DNA of 64,000 nt, taken from NCBI GenBank assembly GCA_037501455.1, contig CM074856.1, positions 99,727,001 through 99,791,000 on the forward strand, given 5' to 3'. Positions 35,821 through 46,646 of this stretch are shown in pieces (within the stretch, counting starts at the first letter, position 1; each line of letters opens with the position of its first letter). The stretch comes from Lantana camara (lineage: Eukaryota > Streptophyta > Magnoliopsida > Lamiales > Verbenaceae). A program made the translations under genes and the position numbers. Below the pieces are notes generated by a model. It searched no databases. It saw only the letters and a program-made list of their open reading frames with translations, and was not told the DNA's origin.

Positions 35821-36501
35821 ATGGCAGTTCAGCCACACCAGGATCCTAATCAGCAGATGGATGAGGCTTTCTTTGAGCAGTTTGAGACCCCGCGTACTGT
35901 GGCAGTTTCTCGCCGTGGAGGCACTCGTTTCTACACCTGGCGCAGGTCTAGGAACAGTAGCAGGCCTGGGTATTCCTATCCTAACAGAGTTGTGCACTAT
36001 CTCGAGTCTGAGAGAGATGGTTACTTTCAGGAGTATCAGAGGACCCGTGAGGTCAGGTTGGAGTCTCTGCGCTATCAGGATGAGTCACTGCAGTACCAGA
36101 TTGATAGGGACATCGCTCGTGAGCACGCTGCAGAGATGACTCATATTGCTGATCAGAGGGCTGCTCGTATTGCTGAGCTGGAGGCAGCTCTTATGCAGAT
36201 GACTATTGATCGCGACACCTCTATGGAGCGTCACCAGCACTACCGTGCCTGCGTGAGAGCTCGCCTGTATGATACCTATCACTTATCCGATGAGCAGGCA
36301 GTTGAGGAGGTCGAGGGTCAGGATGTCGGTCAGGCTTCTCAGGAGCCCGAGCCTATGCAGGAGCAGTCTGATGGAGGCGATGGAGGATCTGATGATGATG
36401 ATGATGGCGGAGATGAGCCAACAGGACACGGACAGGGTGAGGTCGTTGCCGTTTCTGATGACACCACCAGGGGTTCTTTGGATCACAGTTATCAGGGTTG
36501 A
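35821..36501 (+). CDS. Additional ORF of element T, between primer site and gag; acidic coiled-coil protein of unknown function
   Basis: I do not recognise this 226-residue protein. The ATG at 35821 is chosen because the protein character begins there; an upstream ATG at 35686 in the same frame would add 45 hydrophobic, leader-like residues. Residues about 30-60 are basic and rich in Arg, Tyr and Ser. Residues about 65-145 are charged and heptad-like with regular Leu, Ile and Ala, suggesting a coiled coil. Residues about 165-210 are very acidic, with a run of Asp. It has no zinc knuckle, gag domain or enzyme motif. It is in a different frame from gag, which starts 830 bases further on. The frame is intact whereas gag-pol downstream has six stops. 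Extra ORFs before gag are known in Ogre/Tat elements; their occurrence in a chromodomain element is unfamiliar to me. Confidence 0.7.
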   Translation: MAVQPHQDPNQQMDEAFFEQFETPRTVAVSRRGGTRFYTWRRSRNSSRPGYSYPNRVVHYLESERDGYFQEYQRTREVRLESLRYQDESLQYQIDRDIAREHAAEMTHIADQRAARIAELEAALMQMTIDRDTSMERHQHYRACVRARLYDTYHLSDEQAVEEVEGQDVGQASQEPEPMQEQSDGGDGGSDDDDDGGDEPTGHGQGEVVAVSDDTTRGSLDHSYQG

Positions 36502-37331
36502 TTGCTGATGGGAGATTTCTGTATATAGTACTGATGCATATATATCTATCTATGGATGGCGGACGTATAGCCGGGACAGTTCAGGACTGACTTTTGGATG
36601 AGGGGATGTATAGCTCTGGTAGATGATCCCCGACTTTTGGCACCACGGATGACGGTTCAGATGACTTGGTACCTACTAGGTTATTTTCAGCAGGGTTGGA
36701 CGGATTGGTAAGGCCTGTAAGGGAGTCAACTCGATAGTATCGGGTCCTCCCCATTTTGAATTAATACTGTTAACATGTGGCCTGTAGTAAATTTTACCAA
36801 ACCTTGCACAGTTTTAACACTTTCGGCTTTATGTTGGATATCTGTTTACTGCTTTCCATAACTGTCATTGCATGAGTCTTAGAGTTGCTTCAAGATACCA
36901 TTAGGACCGTTGATAGGATCATGCCATTTCATTTATTGTTAGCATGTTATTATTCTTGATATGTTGGATACGCTTCTGGATATGTTGATCATGCTTCTGA
37001 TCATGTTACAGTTCTTGTTGATATGACAGTACACGTTCTGTTCCCGTTTTACATGTTGATCATGTTTTGTGATATGTTATACATGTTTCTGATATGTTGA
37101 TATGTTACCCGAGCTTCTGTTCCCGTTTACATGTTGTCTGACAATTGTTTCTGATTATATGATATGTTTGAAGATCTTGAATCTTTGCTGACATGTTGTT
37201 ATGGGAATGTGTTGTTCTCATACTTATATGTGACTACGTGAGAATGTGAATACGTGGTTACGGATTCTGTGAATCATTATATGTCATGCATCGAATATAT
37301 GTATCTGAATGCTTGTGAATTCAGTAACAAC
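36502..37331 (+). other. Spacer between the extra ORF and gag in T
   Basis: No coding signal was seen. Bases about 36955-37150 repeat words such as GATATGTT, GATCATGTT and TTCTGTTCCCGTTTACATG, giving a degenerate repetitive tract. Gag would need reinitiation, splicing or a separate RNA to be translated. Confidence 0.65.
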
Positions 37332-40300
37332 ATGCCACTGAGAAGAGCACCCCGGAATCGTGTACCACCACTGCCACCCCAAAGAGATGTCACGCCACCC
37401 CCTGAAAGGGAAAGAACTCCGGAATTAAGGGATGTGCTACGATAATTTATGAGGGCTTGTGCACCGAGAGATAATCCTCCTAATGAAAGGTCACTGGAAA
37501 AGTTTCTGAGGATGAATCCACCTAAGTTCTATGGAGAACCGAACGACCTAAAGGCTGAGAATTGGATTACCAGTCTTGAAAAGATTTTCGAGGCTATGGA
37601 GATCTACCCAGAGGATCGTGAACGAGTTCAATATGCTACTTTTCTTATGGAAGGAGCTGCATACAATTGGTGGAAGCACGTTCAGCACATGTGGAATGAG
37701 AATAACGTTGAAGGAAGTTGGGATGAGTTTATCAGGGAGTTTCAGCAGAAGTATACGCCTCAAGTGACTCGTGATGCACGAGAGGCTGAGTTTATGAGTC
37801 TGGTTCAGGGAACTATGAATGTGATGGAGTATGAGGCTAGGTTTGTGAGGCTGATCAAGTATGCGCCTCATATTCTGACTGATGAGCATCGCAAGACGAA
37901 GAGGTTTATCGATGGACTGAAGCCCGAACTTCGGTTGGCACTTGCTTTTTTGGTTATTGAGACCTACAACCAGGCTGTTGATAGAGCGCTAAGGGTTGAA
38001 GCTGCCCACAAGGAGATCAAGATAACTACTGCACGACAAGGACCTTCTAACCCTAAGCCTTATCAAGGGAATAAGCGACCTTCCGGACCTTTTCCCCAAG
38101 GAACTGGAAAGAGGCCAATGGTAACACCACAGCGTCAGCAGCAGAACGCTCCACCGAAACAGCAAGCACAGAAGCAGAAAGCGCCACAGTAGTACCAGAG
38201 GGCGCCACAACAGCAGAGAGCACCTCAGCCAGGTCCAGAGGAAATTATTTGCCGATATTGTCGCCGAACGGGACACACTGAGGAGAACTGTCGCAAGAAA
38301 GCTGGACAGTGTTTCGCGTGTGGTTCCCCTGAGCACCAGATGGATAGTTGCCCGCACAAGATCAGGAGATTTGGGGTCCAGGATAAAGGAAAAGCAGTGG
38401 TGGGTACGACGAACAAACCAGTGGTCAGAGGCAGAGCTTATGCTTTGGATGGTAAGGAGGAGGTTGATCCTTCGTCTGTTGTGGAAGGTATTGTACACAT
38501 TCTTAACACGCCAGTTAAGGTCTTGTATGACCCTGGTGCTACGCATTCTTTTGTTGCTTCTGAATTATGTGCGCATTTACAGTTTCCGCTTGAATACTTG
38601 CCATATAAATTTGAAGTGAGTTCTCCTTTGGGAACTTGCCTTGTTACGGATCAAGTATATAAACGCTGCCCTATATGTATTGGTACCCGTTGTTACCCGA
38701 CAGATTTTATTGAGTTATCGATGATGAGATACGAGGTTATACTTGGTATGGATTGGTTGTCTAAGTACCGAGCTAAGTTGGATTGTTACAAGAAAGAGAT
38801 CATCTTGGAAGAAGATGAAAGTGGGACATCAGAAGGGAAAGTTGAGAAGTTATCAGTGATTTCTTCGATGGAAGCTAAGAAGTTGATTCAGAAAGGAGCT
38901 AGTGGATTTGTGGCTTATCTTTTGAATAGACCAAAAGATCAACTTAAGATCGAAGAAGTGGAAGTGGTGAACGAGTTCCTAGATGTGTTTCCTGAGCATT
39001 TAGATTCGTTACCTCCTGACCGAGAGTTGGAGTTTATGATCGAGACGATATCAGGAACTGAGCCGTATTGAAAGACACCTTACAGAATGGCACCAGCTGA
39101 ATTGGATGAACTGAGGAAGCAATTGGATGAACTGATTGAGTCTGGATATGTTCGACCGAGCACATCGCCGTGGGGAGCACCTGTGCTTTTCGTTAAGAAG
39201 AAGGATGGATCATTGCGTTTATGCATTGACTATCGGGAGCTGAACAGGATAACAATCAAGAATAAGTATCCTCTCCCTCATATTGAAGAGCTGTTCGATA
39301 TACTTCAAGGATCGAAGGTCTACTCCAAGTTAGATCTTAGACAAGGGTATTATCAATTGAAGATAAGGGAAGCAGATATTCCTAAGACTGCTTTCAACAG
39401 CCGATACGGGCATTATGAGTTTGTAGTAATGCCGTTTGGTTTGACAAACGCACCAGCTGCATTCATGGATATGATGCACCGTATATTCAAGCCGTTTCTT
39501 GACAAGTTTGTAGTGATCTTCATCGATGATATCTTGGTATTTTCGAAGACACCGGAGGAACATGCTGAACATCTTCGAATCGTGCTACGCACTTTGCTGG
39601 ATCACAAGCTATATGCAAAGTTCAGTAAATGCGAATTCTGGCTTGAGAGAGTTACATTTCTCGGACACATCATATCAGGATCTGGAATCGAAGTAGATCC
39701 CTCGAAGATCGAGACGATCATGGATTGGAAGTCACCGAAGAATCCTTCAGAAGTGAGGAGTTTTCTGGGATTAGCTGGTTACTACCGGAGGTTTGTCCAA
39801 GATTTCTCGAAGATAGCTACACCTCTCACTAAGTTGACAAAGAAAGAAGGGAAGTTTGAATGGATGGAGAAGTGTGAGCAAAGTTTTCAAAGATTGAAAG
39901 AGATGCTAACAACTGCACCCGTGTTAGCGTTACCAGAAGGAAAAGAAGGTTATACTGTTTACACCGATGCTTCGAAAGAAGGATTAGGAGGAGTTTTGAT
40001 GCAGAATGGAAAGGTGATTGCGTATGCATCAAGGAAACTCAAAACGCATGAAGTCAACTACCCGACACATGATTTGGGGTTAGCCGCGATAGTTTTTGCT
40101 CTTGGGAAGTGGAGACATTACCTGTATGGAGTTACGTTTGAGATCTTTACTGATCATAAGAGCCTGCGATATCTATTCACTCAGAAGGAGTTGAATATGC
40201 GACAGAGGAGATGGATGGAATTTCTGGAGGACTACGATTGCATTATTCAATACCATCCAGGAAAGGCGAATGTTGTAGCCGATGCACTAAGCAGGAAAGT

Positions 40301-41942
40301 TCATTTGGCACAGATTTCTACCAATCCCGAGGTTGATCAAAGAGAAAGAATCGAGGTGATAACTAAAGCTCGAATTGCGAACGTTGTGGTGATATCACCA
40401 TTGAAAGAACAAGTGTTGGAAGCTCAGAAGAACGACGAGTGGATTAAGAAATGTCTCGAATCTAAGGAAAAAGATGATGAGACCAAGTTCAAGGTTGATG
40501 AACATGGAGTATTGAGGTACAAAGGTCGAGTATGCGTACCAACTGTTTTGAGGAAAGAGATTCTCGACGAAGCGCATAAGACTAAGTACACAATACATCC
40601 CGGAGGCACTAAGATGTATCAAGATGTTAAGATGCATTTCTGGTGGAACGGAATGAAGAGAGACATAGCCAACTATGTCAAGAAGTGCTTAACTTGTCAG
40701 AAAGTTAAAGCTGAGCACCAGAAACCGAGTGGGAAGTTGCAACCATTACCGATTCCGACATGGAAGTGGGAGCAAATCACGATGGATTTTGTCACTGGAT
40801 TACCCAAAGTCAGAGGAGGACAAGATAGTATCTGGGTGATCATTGATCGATTGACAAAGTCAGCACACTTTTTGCCAGTAAAGACGACGGATAAGGTCAG
40901 CACGTTGGCAAAGCTGTATCAACAAGAGATCGTTAGATTACATGGAGTCCCGAACAGTATAGTGTCGGACAGAGATCCGAAATTCACATCGCACTTATGG
41001 AAAGAAATTCAGACTTTGATGGGAACAAAGTTGAACTTCAGTACTGCAGCGCATCCTCAGACGGATGGACAATCAGAAAGGATGATCAAATACTTGGAAG
41101 ATATGCTAAGAGCTTGCGCTTTGGACTTCTAGGAAAGTTGGAAAGAGTGTTTACCTCTTGTGGAGTTTGCATACAATAATAGTTATCAAGCTTCTATTAA
41201 AGCTGCTCCATATGAAGCTCTGTATGGAAGGAAATGTAGATCCCCGTTATACTGGGATTTGGATGAAGCGAGATGTACTGAGGAAGGACCGATCAGAGTG
41301 AATTCTGCCAAATGGATAAGAGAAGCGACATAAAAGATTCAGATCATTCGCCAGAGAATGAAAGCTGCCCAGGACAGGTAAAAGAGTTATGCTGATCGAC
41401 GAAGAAGGGATTTGGAATTCGCAGTGGGCGAAAAGGTATTTCTGAAGGCATCGCCAAGGAAAGGATTTTCCCGAATTGGGAAAGGTGGAAAGTTAAACCC
41501 GAGATATGTTGGACCGTATGAGAAACTGGAGAGAGTCGGACCGACTGCTTATAGATTGGATTTGCCTGTAGGTCTAATAGGAATCCACAACGTATTTCAT
41601 GTATCTCAGCTTCGTAAGTGTTTCTCGGATGAGACAGAGGTTGTGCCGGTAGAGGAGATACCGTTGGAACCGGATCTGACTTATGTTTTGAAGCCCGCTA
41701 AGATTCTTGATAAGAAGTTTCAAGAGCTGAGGAATAGGAAGATTCCTTTAGTTAAAGTCCTTTGGAAGGGACATGGGACAGAAGAGGAAACCTGGGAGAC
41801 AGAAGAGAAAATGCAGAAGCATCACCCCGAGTTGTTTGCAGTTACAGCGGAAGAATCTGAGGACAGATTCTCTTTAAGGAGGGGTGATTGTAACAGCCCA
41901 AAACAGGGCCTGGATGAAAACAGTAAGTTGAGGCAGTGGTAA
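37332..41942 (+). pseudogene. gag-pol: Gag-pol of element T: one frame, six internal stops
   Basis: The frame from ATG 37332 to 41942 never shifts but is stopped at 37443, 38190, 39069, 41130, 41331 and 41379. Order: gag domain (about 37490-38050), CCHC knuckles (first Cys codons at 38250 and near 38310), protease with DPGATHS at 38529, RT with FIDD at 39519-39530, RNase H, integrase with D 40785, D 40968 and E 41076 (35 residues between the last two), and chromodomain near 41695-41840. The RNase H position that is Glu in element 1 (DLELAAV) is Gly here (codon 40077), so RNase H should be inactive. The frame runs through the purine tract into the 3' LTR. Several stops are at positions where element 1 has Gln, consistent with C-to-T change. 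Confidence 0.92.
41876..41888 (+). other. Polypurine tract of element T
   Basis: AAGGAGGGGTGAT directly precedes the 3' LTR start TGTAACAGCCC. Confidence 0.88.
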
Positions 41943-43784
41943 AGCGTTTATAGACCGTGATCCAACTTTTTGAATCATCATGCATTGCATTCTTACATGA
42001 ACTTTGTGCTCGTATATGATCTGACATGTTTTAAGGGGGAATTCTTGACCTTTGGTTCAGTTTACTATTCATAACCCGAGCCTACCTTGTTCATATTGCT
42101 ACTCGAACCCTAGAGGTTCACCACATATGTTTCCCAATCGTTTGAACTTGTTTCCCGAACTCAGAAAGTCTTTCTTGAGCCATAAGGGTATTTTTGGAAC
42201 TTACCGACCAAAGTTACTATTCATCAGAAAATGATCTTTTGATTCTGATACCTTTTCCTACCCAAGTTACAGTCGAATCGATCCTTGAGTCGAGACGAGT
42301 CTTTTGAAATCATTCTTGGCTTGGAAATCCATTCCGGAACTTTGTTTTATTAAAAACGTTTTTGAAAACCCTAGTTTACTATTCCTTTTACGAACGGTTT
42401 TCATTCGAAAAATGTTTTCTCTTCGGATTTGCACTACTTGAGCTATTTCAAGATTTTTGAGATGTTTTACAACTCTTGATTCAAACCCTAGCTTGAAATT
42501 TTGAAGCGTACGTTCGTACGTGAGAATTTACTATTCATCCTACGTTTTCAACTTTTTAACGGTAAAACGTTTTATAGTCGATTTTGGACTCAAAACGCTT
42601 CTCGATTTATTTCTTGAATTTTGGAAGCAATCCGGACTTGAAAATCATTCTAGAAAGTCGTTTTTCACTCGTGTTGAGTTTCGAGCTCAAAACTTTTATT
42701 CACTAAAACTAATGTATCTTTCAAACGGTAAATCCGATTTCGATGAATGAATATGCGTTTCGAAGCTAATTTTCTTGCCGTCGGAATGGTTATACTTCCA
42801 GCCACTTATTCTTGAGTCTTGAGGGACGAAATTACAGAAATACCCCCAGCAGCCCCAATTTTAGCTTCAACATCCCTACAGCTTCTAGAAGATACAAGTG
42901 GATGAACTCTTGTTTTGCTCTCCTACCCTTAAGCCATCTATAATTGCAAGGTGAGGGGCTTCTTCACACCTATATATACCCCTCTCATGGCATTTGAATC
43001 CTTGCTCAAAGTTGTGTTGACAACACCCTTTCTCTCCCTCTCCTCCCCCTCTTGCCGTCGGTACCCCCCATTAGAAGCTAGGTTAGTTTGTTTTGTTTTT
43101 ATGTTATGTTAGTTTAGTTTATGTTTTTATGTTATGGTATGTTTATATTATGTTTAGGTTGGGTCTTAGGGTCTTCCCTAAGCCATATAGGATTTTATTT
43201 TATGCATTTATTATATAGTTTTCATGATATGTTTTGATAGTTGTTTATATGTTTTAATTGTTTAGTATATGCATGAATATGTTATCAATTGCTCTAGTAT
43301 ATGCTTTGATCATATGATATGGTTGTTATATTAGGAGAATTGATGCATGATTATGGAATTTGAATTATGTTCATGCATGCTAGCTAATGGAATAGTGATT
43401 TACAATTTATTATGTCACAACTTGTTACATGTTGATATGGAATTAAATTGTTACATGTTACATGCCCAAAGGTTCATGATATATGATATGATATGATATG
43501 AAATATGTTGTGACATGTTGTCACATTGTTATATGACTCTTGAATTATGAATTGAGCTTATGATATGATTTGGATTAATGGATTAGTGCCTTAATTATGT
43601 TATACACTTTAATAGTGTCACATGTTATAACCTAAGATAGATTAGTGTTTCATAACTTGATCTTATGCCTTAATTGGATCTCTTAACCATAGGTTATACC
43701 TTTAACCTAGATCACACTTGATTATATTAACATGAACTTGAAACTATAGGTTATAATCAAGATCATAATTTGATTAGGGTGTGT

Positions 43785-43955
43785 GTGTGTGTGCATGCCG
43801 TGTGTGTGTGTACCGTGTGTGTGTGGGTGTGTGTATAGTAAGGGTTTGACCCGACCCTTTGACCCGACATGTGAATAGTAACCTGTGAATAGTAATCTGG
43901 AATAGTAATCTTGAATAGTACTTTTGAATAGTGCTTTTGAATAGTAAAAATGAAT
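43785..43955. repeat. GT-rich and GAATAGTAA repeats, T 3' LTR
   Basis: Counterpart of 33415-33625 with one fewer GT block and one fewer GAATAGTAA unit, so the array changed length after insertion or during copying. Confidence 0.9.
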
Positions 43956-44999
43956 TAAAACTTGTGCTTTCTTAATAGACATTTGCACCTAGGGTTTCCA
44001 TATCCAGGGTCTAAAATGTGTTTTCAAAATGTGTTTTCTTTCGTGGACTTGTTTTATAACTTAAGGTTTACGATAGGATTCATAACTTGACTAAAGCTTA
44101 CTCGGTTATAGTAAGATCATAGTCTAAAATTAAGAGTAACTCACTTTGACGTATTCCTTTGTGTGTTACCTTTCTTGAATACCTTAAATGGTATTACTCT
44201 CTTGTGTTACATGTTCCTTGTTCATTGTTTCATGCATTTCATATGCATCTTGGTTAGTAGTGGGTCTTAGTTCTTAAGCTCACTCTAGTACACCACCTAC
44301 AGGAGTTAAAATTGAGCACTGGGATCCCCAGGGCACCGCATAATCTGTCTACCTCCCTTTTTGGTACTATTAGGTGAGGTGAAGTTATAAATGTTTTCCA
44401 ACTGGAACCACGATTATACTATCGTATCATATGTTTTGAAATTCAAAGTTAAACCTCGTTTTGAAGTATCCTTTTTTTCGGGACATTCTCTTGAAAGGAT
44501 CATTCATACTTTAATAGTATACCTTGATCTACAGCACATGTTTTCCAAAGTTCTGCATTCTTGTTCAAAGACAGTTACATGTTTTGCATATGTTTTCAAA
44601 GTACAGTTTACAGACTGTTTCACATGTTTTCAGACAGAATCACATGTTTTACAGACAGCATCATATGTTACAGTTACAATTTCACATGTTATAGTTAGCA
44701 TACTGGAGTGTTACTCTGGTCACTGCTAATCTTCAATGCAAGCATACAGTTTACAGTTTGGGCCCGGCGGTTATGTGTGGAGGTGATGCTCGGGAGGTGA
44801 GCGCTAACGACATCACCAATACCGGCCGCCACACTTAGACTATTGACACCGACTTTTAACAGGAAGTTTGTTAAGTCAGGACAATTTGTCTGGGAACGGA
44901 TAGCAAATCTGTTCCCATTACATGTTTACAGGTCGCCTAGGGCTAGCTACCCGAAGTGACAACCGGTGGAGGATGGTGCATGTTTGTATGCGTTGGTAA

Positions 45000-45159
45000 G
45001 AGTTGTTGTTGACCTTGGTCCGATAGTCTACTATGTGCGGAGTTGTTGTTGACCTTGGTCCGATGCTCTACTATATGTGGGGTTATTGTTGATCTTGGTC
45101 CGATACTCTACTACACGTGGAATTATCGTTGATCCTGGTCCGATGCTCTACCGAATCAT
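45000..45159. repeat. Four tandem 40-base repeats in the T 3' LTR
   Basis: Same four imperfect units as at 34614-34773, unchanged in number. Confidence 0.93.
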
Positions 45160-46024
45160 GTTTTCTGCAGTAAGGATGGAGGAGCCTAGCTTGCGGGCAA
45201 AATTCTGTTTCATAAAGGATGGTTCATATCTGGAAAAGTTCACTTTACCCTTATCCCGTTTTATGAAAGAACTATGAACCATCAACAGTATATGTGTGCG
45301 CGTGTGATAGCATTCATGAAAATGTTTTATAACGTGCATTCTTTTACAGCATCGCATTCAAAAGAGTTTTATCAACCGAACTTGTTTCAAGTTATTCTTT
45401 AAAGCATCGCATTTAACAGTTTCGAACTTTACTTCAAGTTCTTTAATTCAGTACTTTCTTTAAAGTATTCCCTCACTTAGTCCTTTTGACTAATACCTCT
45501 CCCGTTTTCTTGCCTCGTGGTTTCAGGTCTTGCAGCCGCAGTTTAGAGGTATCTTGAAGCTCTAGATTGTCATTTTTGTTTCAGTCAGGACTTAGTATTA
45601 CTTCCTCTTTTGCGTCCTGCATATGTTTTATGGTTGCATCACTTTATGTTTCTGTATATGTTTCTGAATACTTGAGTATCTTTGTTATACTCTTTCTGCT
45701 ACTCTGTTACCGATATTTTGAACTCTGTTGTATCGGTACTTATATGTGAATATGTTATATGTTCTGATATGCCGAGTCTCTCTTACACGATCAATATGTT
45801 CTTGCTTGTTACATGCCATCACGCACATGTTTTGAAAAGTTTTAAAATACTCTGATTTTCCGCTGCATAGCCACATCGTTGTACATGTATAGTTCTGATA
45901 GACAGCCGTTCGCTGGAGTATTTCTTGAGTGATGGCTCACACCATTACTTGAGGGGTGCTTCAGTGCGGGGGTTGAGACGCCGCTCTCCTCTTGTTCTGG
46001 TATGGGTGGGGGCGTTACAGAAGT

Positions 46025-46646
46025 GTACACATAGGTCGCGTAGCATAGTTCACATATTCCACCATATCATGCAATTAACGAAGTATTAAGGTTTAACAAT
46101 GCATTATGGAATGATATGAATCACATTGGTCAAGTAGCATAACACAGGACAACCTTTCATACGAAATTATTCAATTAAAATGATGTATTATCATCTAAGA
46201 ATGGAATCGAAGTCATATCATAACGTATAATTCATTAAGCATTTCGAACGGATCTAGTAAACACAAAAGTACATGCATAAAAGGGGAACAGGGGGTTGGG
46301 AACGGCCATTCTCATGCATAGTCTTGCATGGGAACGGTCCTTCCCGCGGATCTCCCCAGCGAAGCTGGGAACGGCCGTTCCCAGTCCAAGCACACATGGA
46401 AATGGTCGTTCCCATGTTCAGCCACCCAAAACCAAACCTTAGCCCGGAACGGCCGTTCCGGGCTTAAAGCACAAACGGGAACGGCCGTTCCGGCCATAGA
46501 TCTGGAACAGAAACTTGACAGTTTCCGGAAGAAGAAGGGGAACACCAAAAATCATCAATCCAACACGAAATCCACCGTAAAATATCACAAAATTCAGGTA
46601 TAACATCATATAAGTCATGTTTAACATCAAAACATCAATTAATTCA
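46025..46646 (-). repeat. 5' LTR of R3 (right copy), part 2, truncated
   Basis: It continues R3's right LTR after T and matches 26338-26953 of the left copy, including the palindrome cluster at about 46297-46495. The match stops at AATTAATTCAA near 46646; about 990 bases of LTR are missing and LTR B sequence follows. Confidence 0.88.
46297..46495. repeat. GGGAACGGCCGTTCCC-type palindrome cluster, R3 right LTR
   Basis: Six copies. CGGAACGGCCGTTCCG occurs twice as a perfect palindrome where the left copy is degenerate (GGAAGGTCCGTTCC and AACGGCCGTTCAGG). Confidence 0.88.

Larger units (their letters stand above)
31530..46019 (+). mobile_element. Element T: Ty3/gypsy chromovirus with 4.1-kb LTRs and an additional ORF
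   Basis: The 14490-bp insertion starts TGTAACAGCCC and ends GGGCGTTACA, with duplication GAAGT at 31525-31529 and 46020-46024. It has 5' LTR, primer site, an extra ORF, a spacer, single-frame gag-pol with six stops, purine tract and 3' LTR. About eight differences were counted in the first 700 bases of the LTRs, so it is younger than R3, which it interrupts. Confidence 0.95.
41889..46019 (+). repeat. 3' LTR of element T (4131 bp)
   Basis: It repeats 31530-35633 closely. It differs by repeat copy number near 43785-43955 and by an extra stretch at about 44653-44735. TATA is at 42971-42978 and the 40-base array at 45000-45159. It ends GGGCGTTACA before GAAGT. Confidence 0.95.
24822..46646 (-). 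mobile_element. Element R3: minus-strand, mostly non-coding chromovirus derivative, split by T
   Basis: Two LTR copies in minus orientation (24822-27942; 30296-31529 plus 46025-46646) flank an internal region of only 2353 bases. The internal region has a primer site, a chromodomain tail, a purine tract and otherwise no coding sequence, so R3 is non-autonomous. The first 160 bases of the LTR copies differ at about ten positions. The right LTR is split by T (31530-46019) and truncated at about 46646, so its target duplication is lost. Confidence 0.85.
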
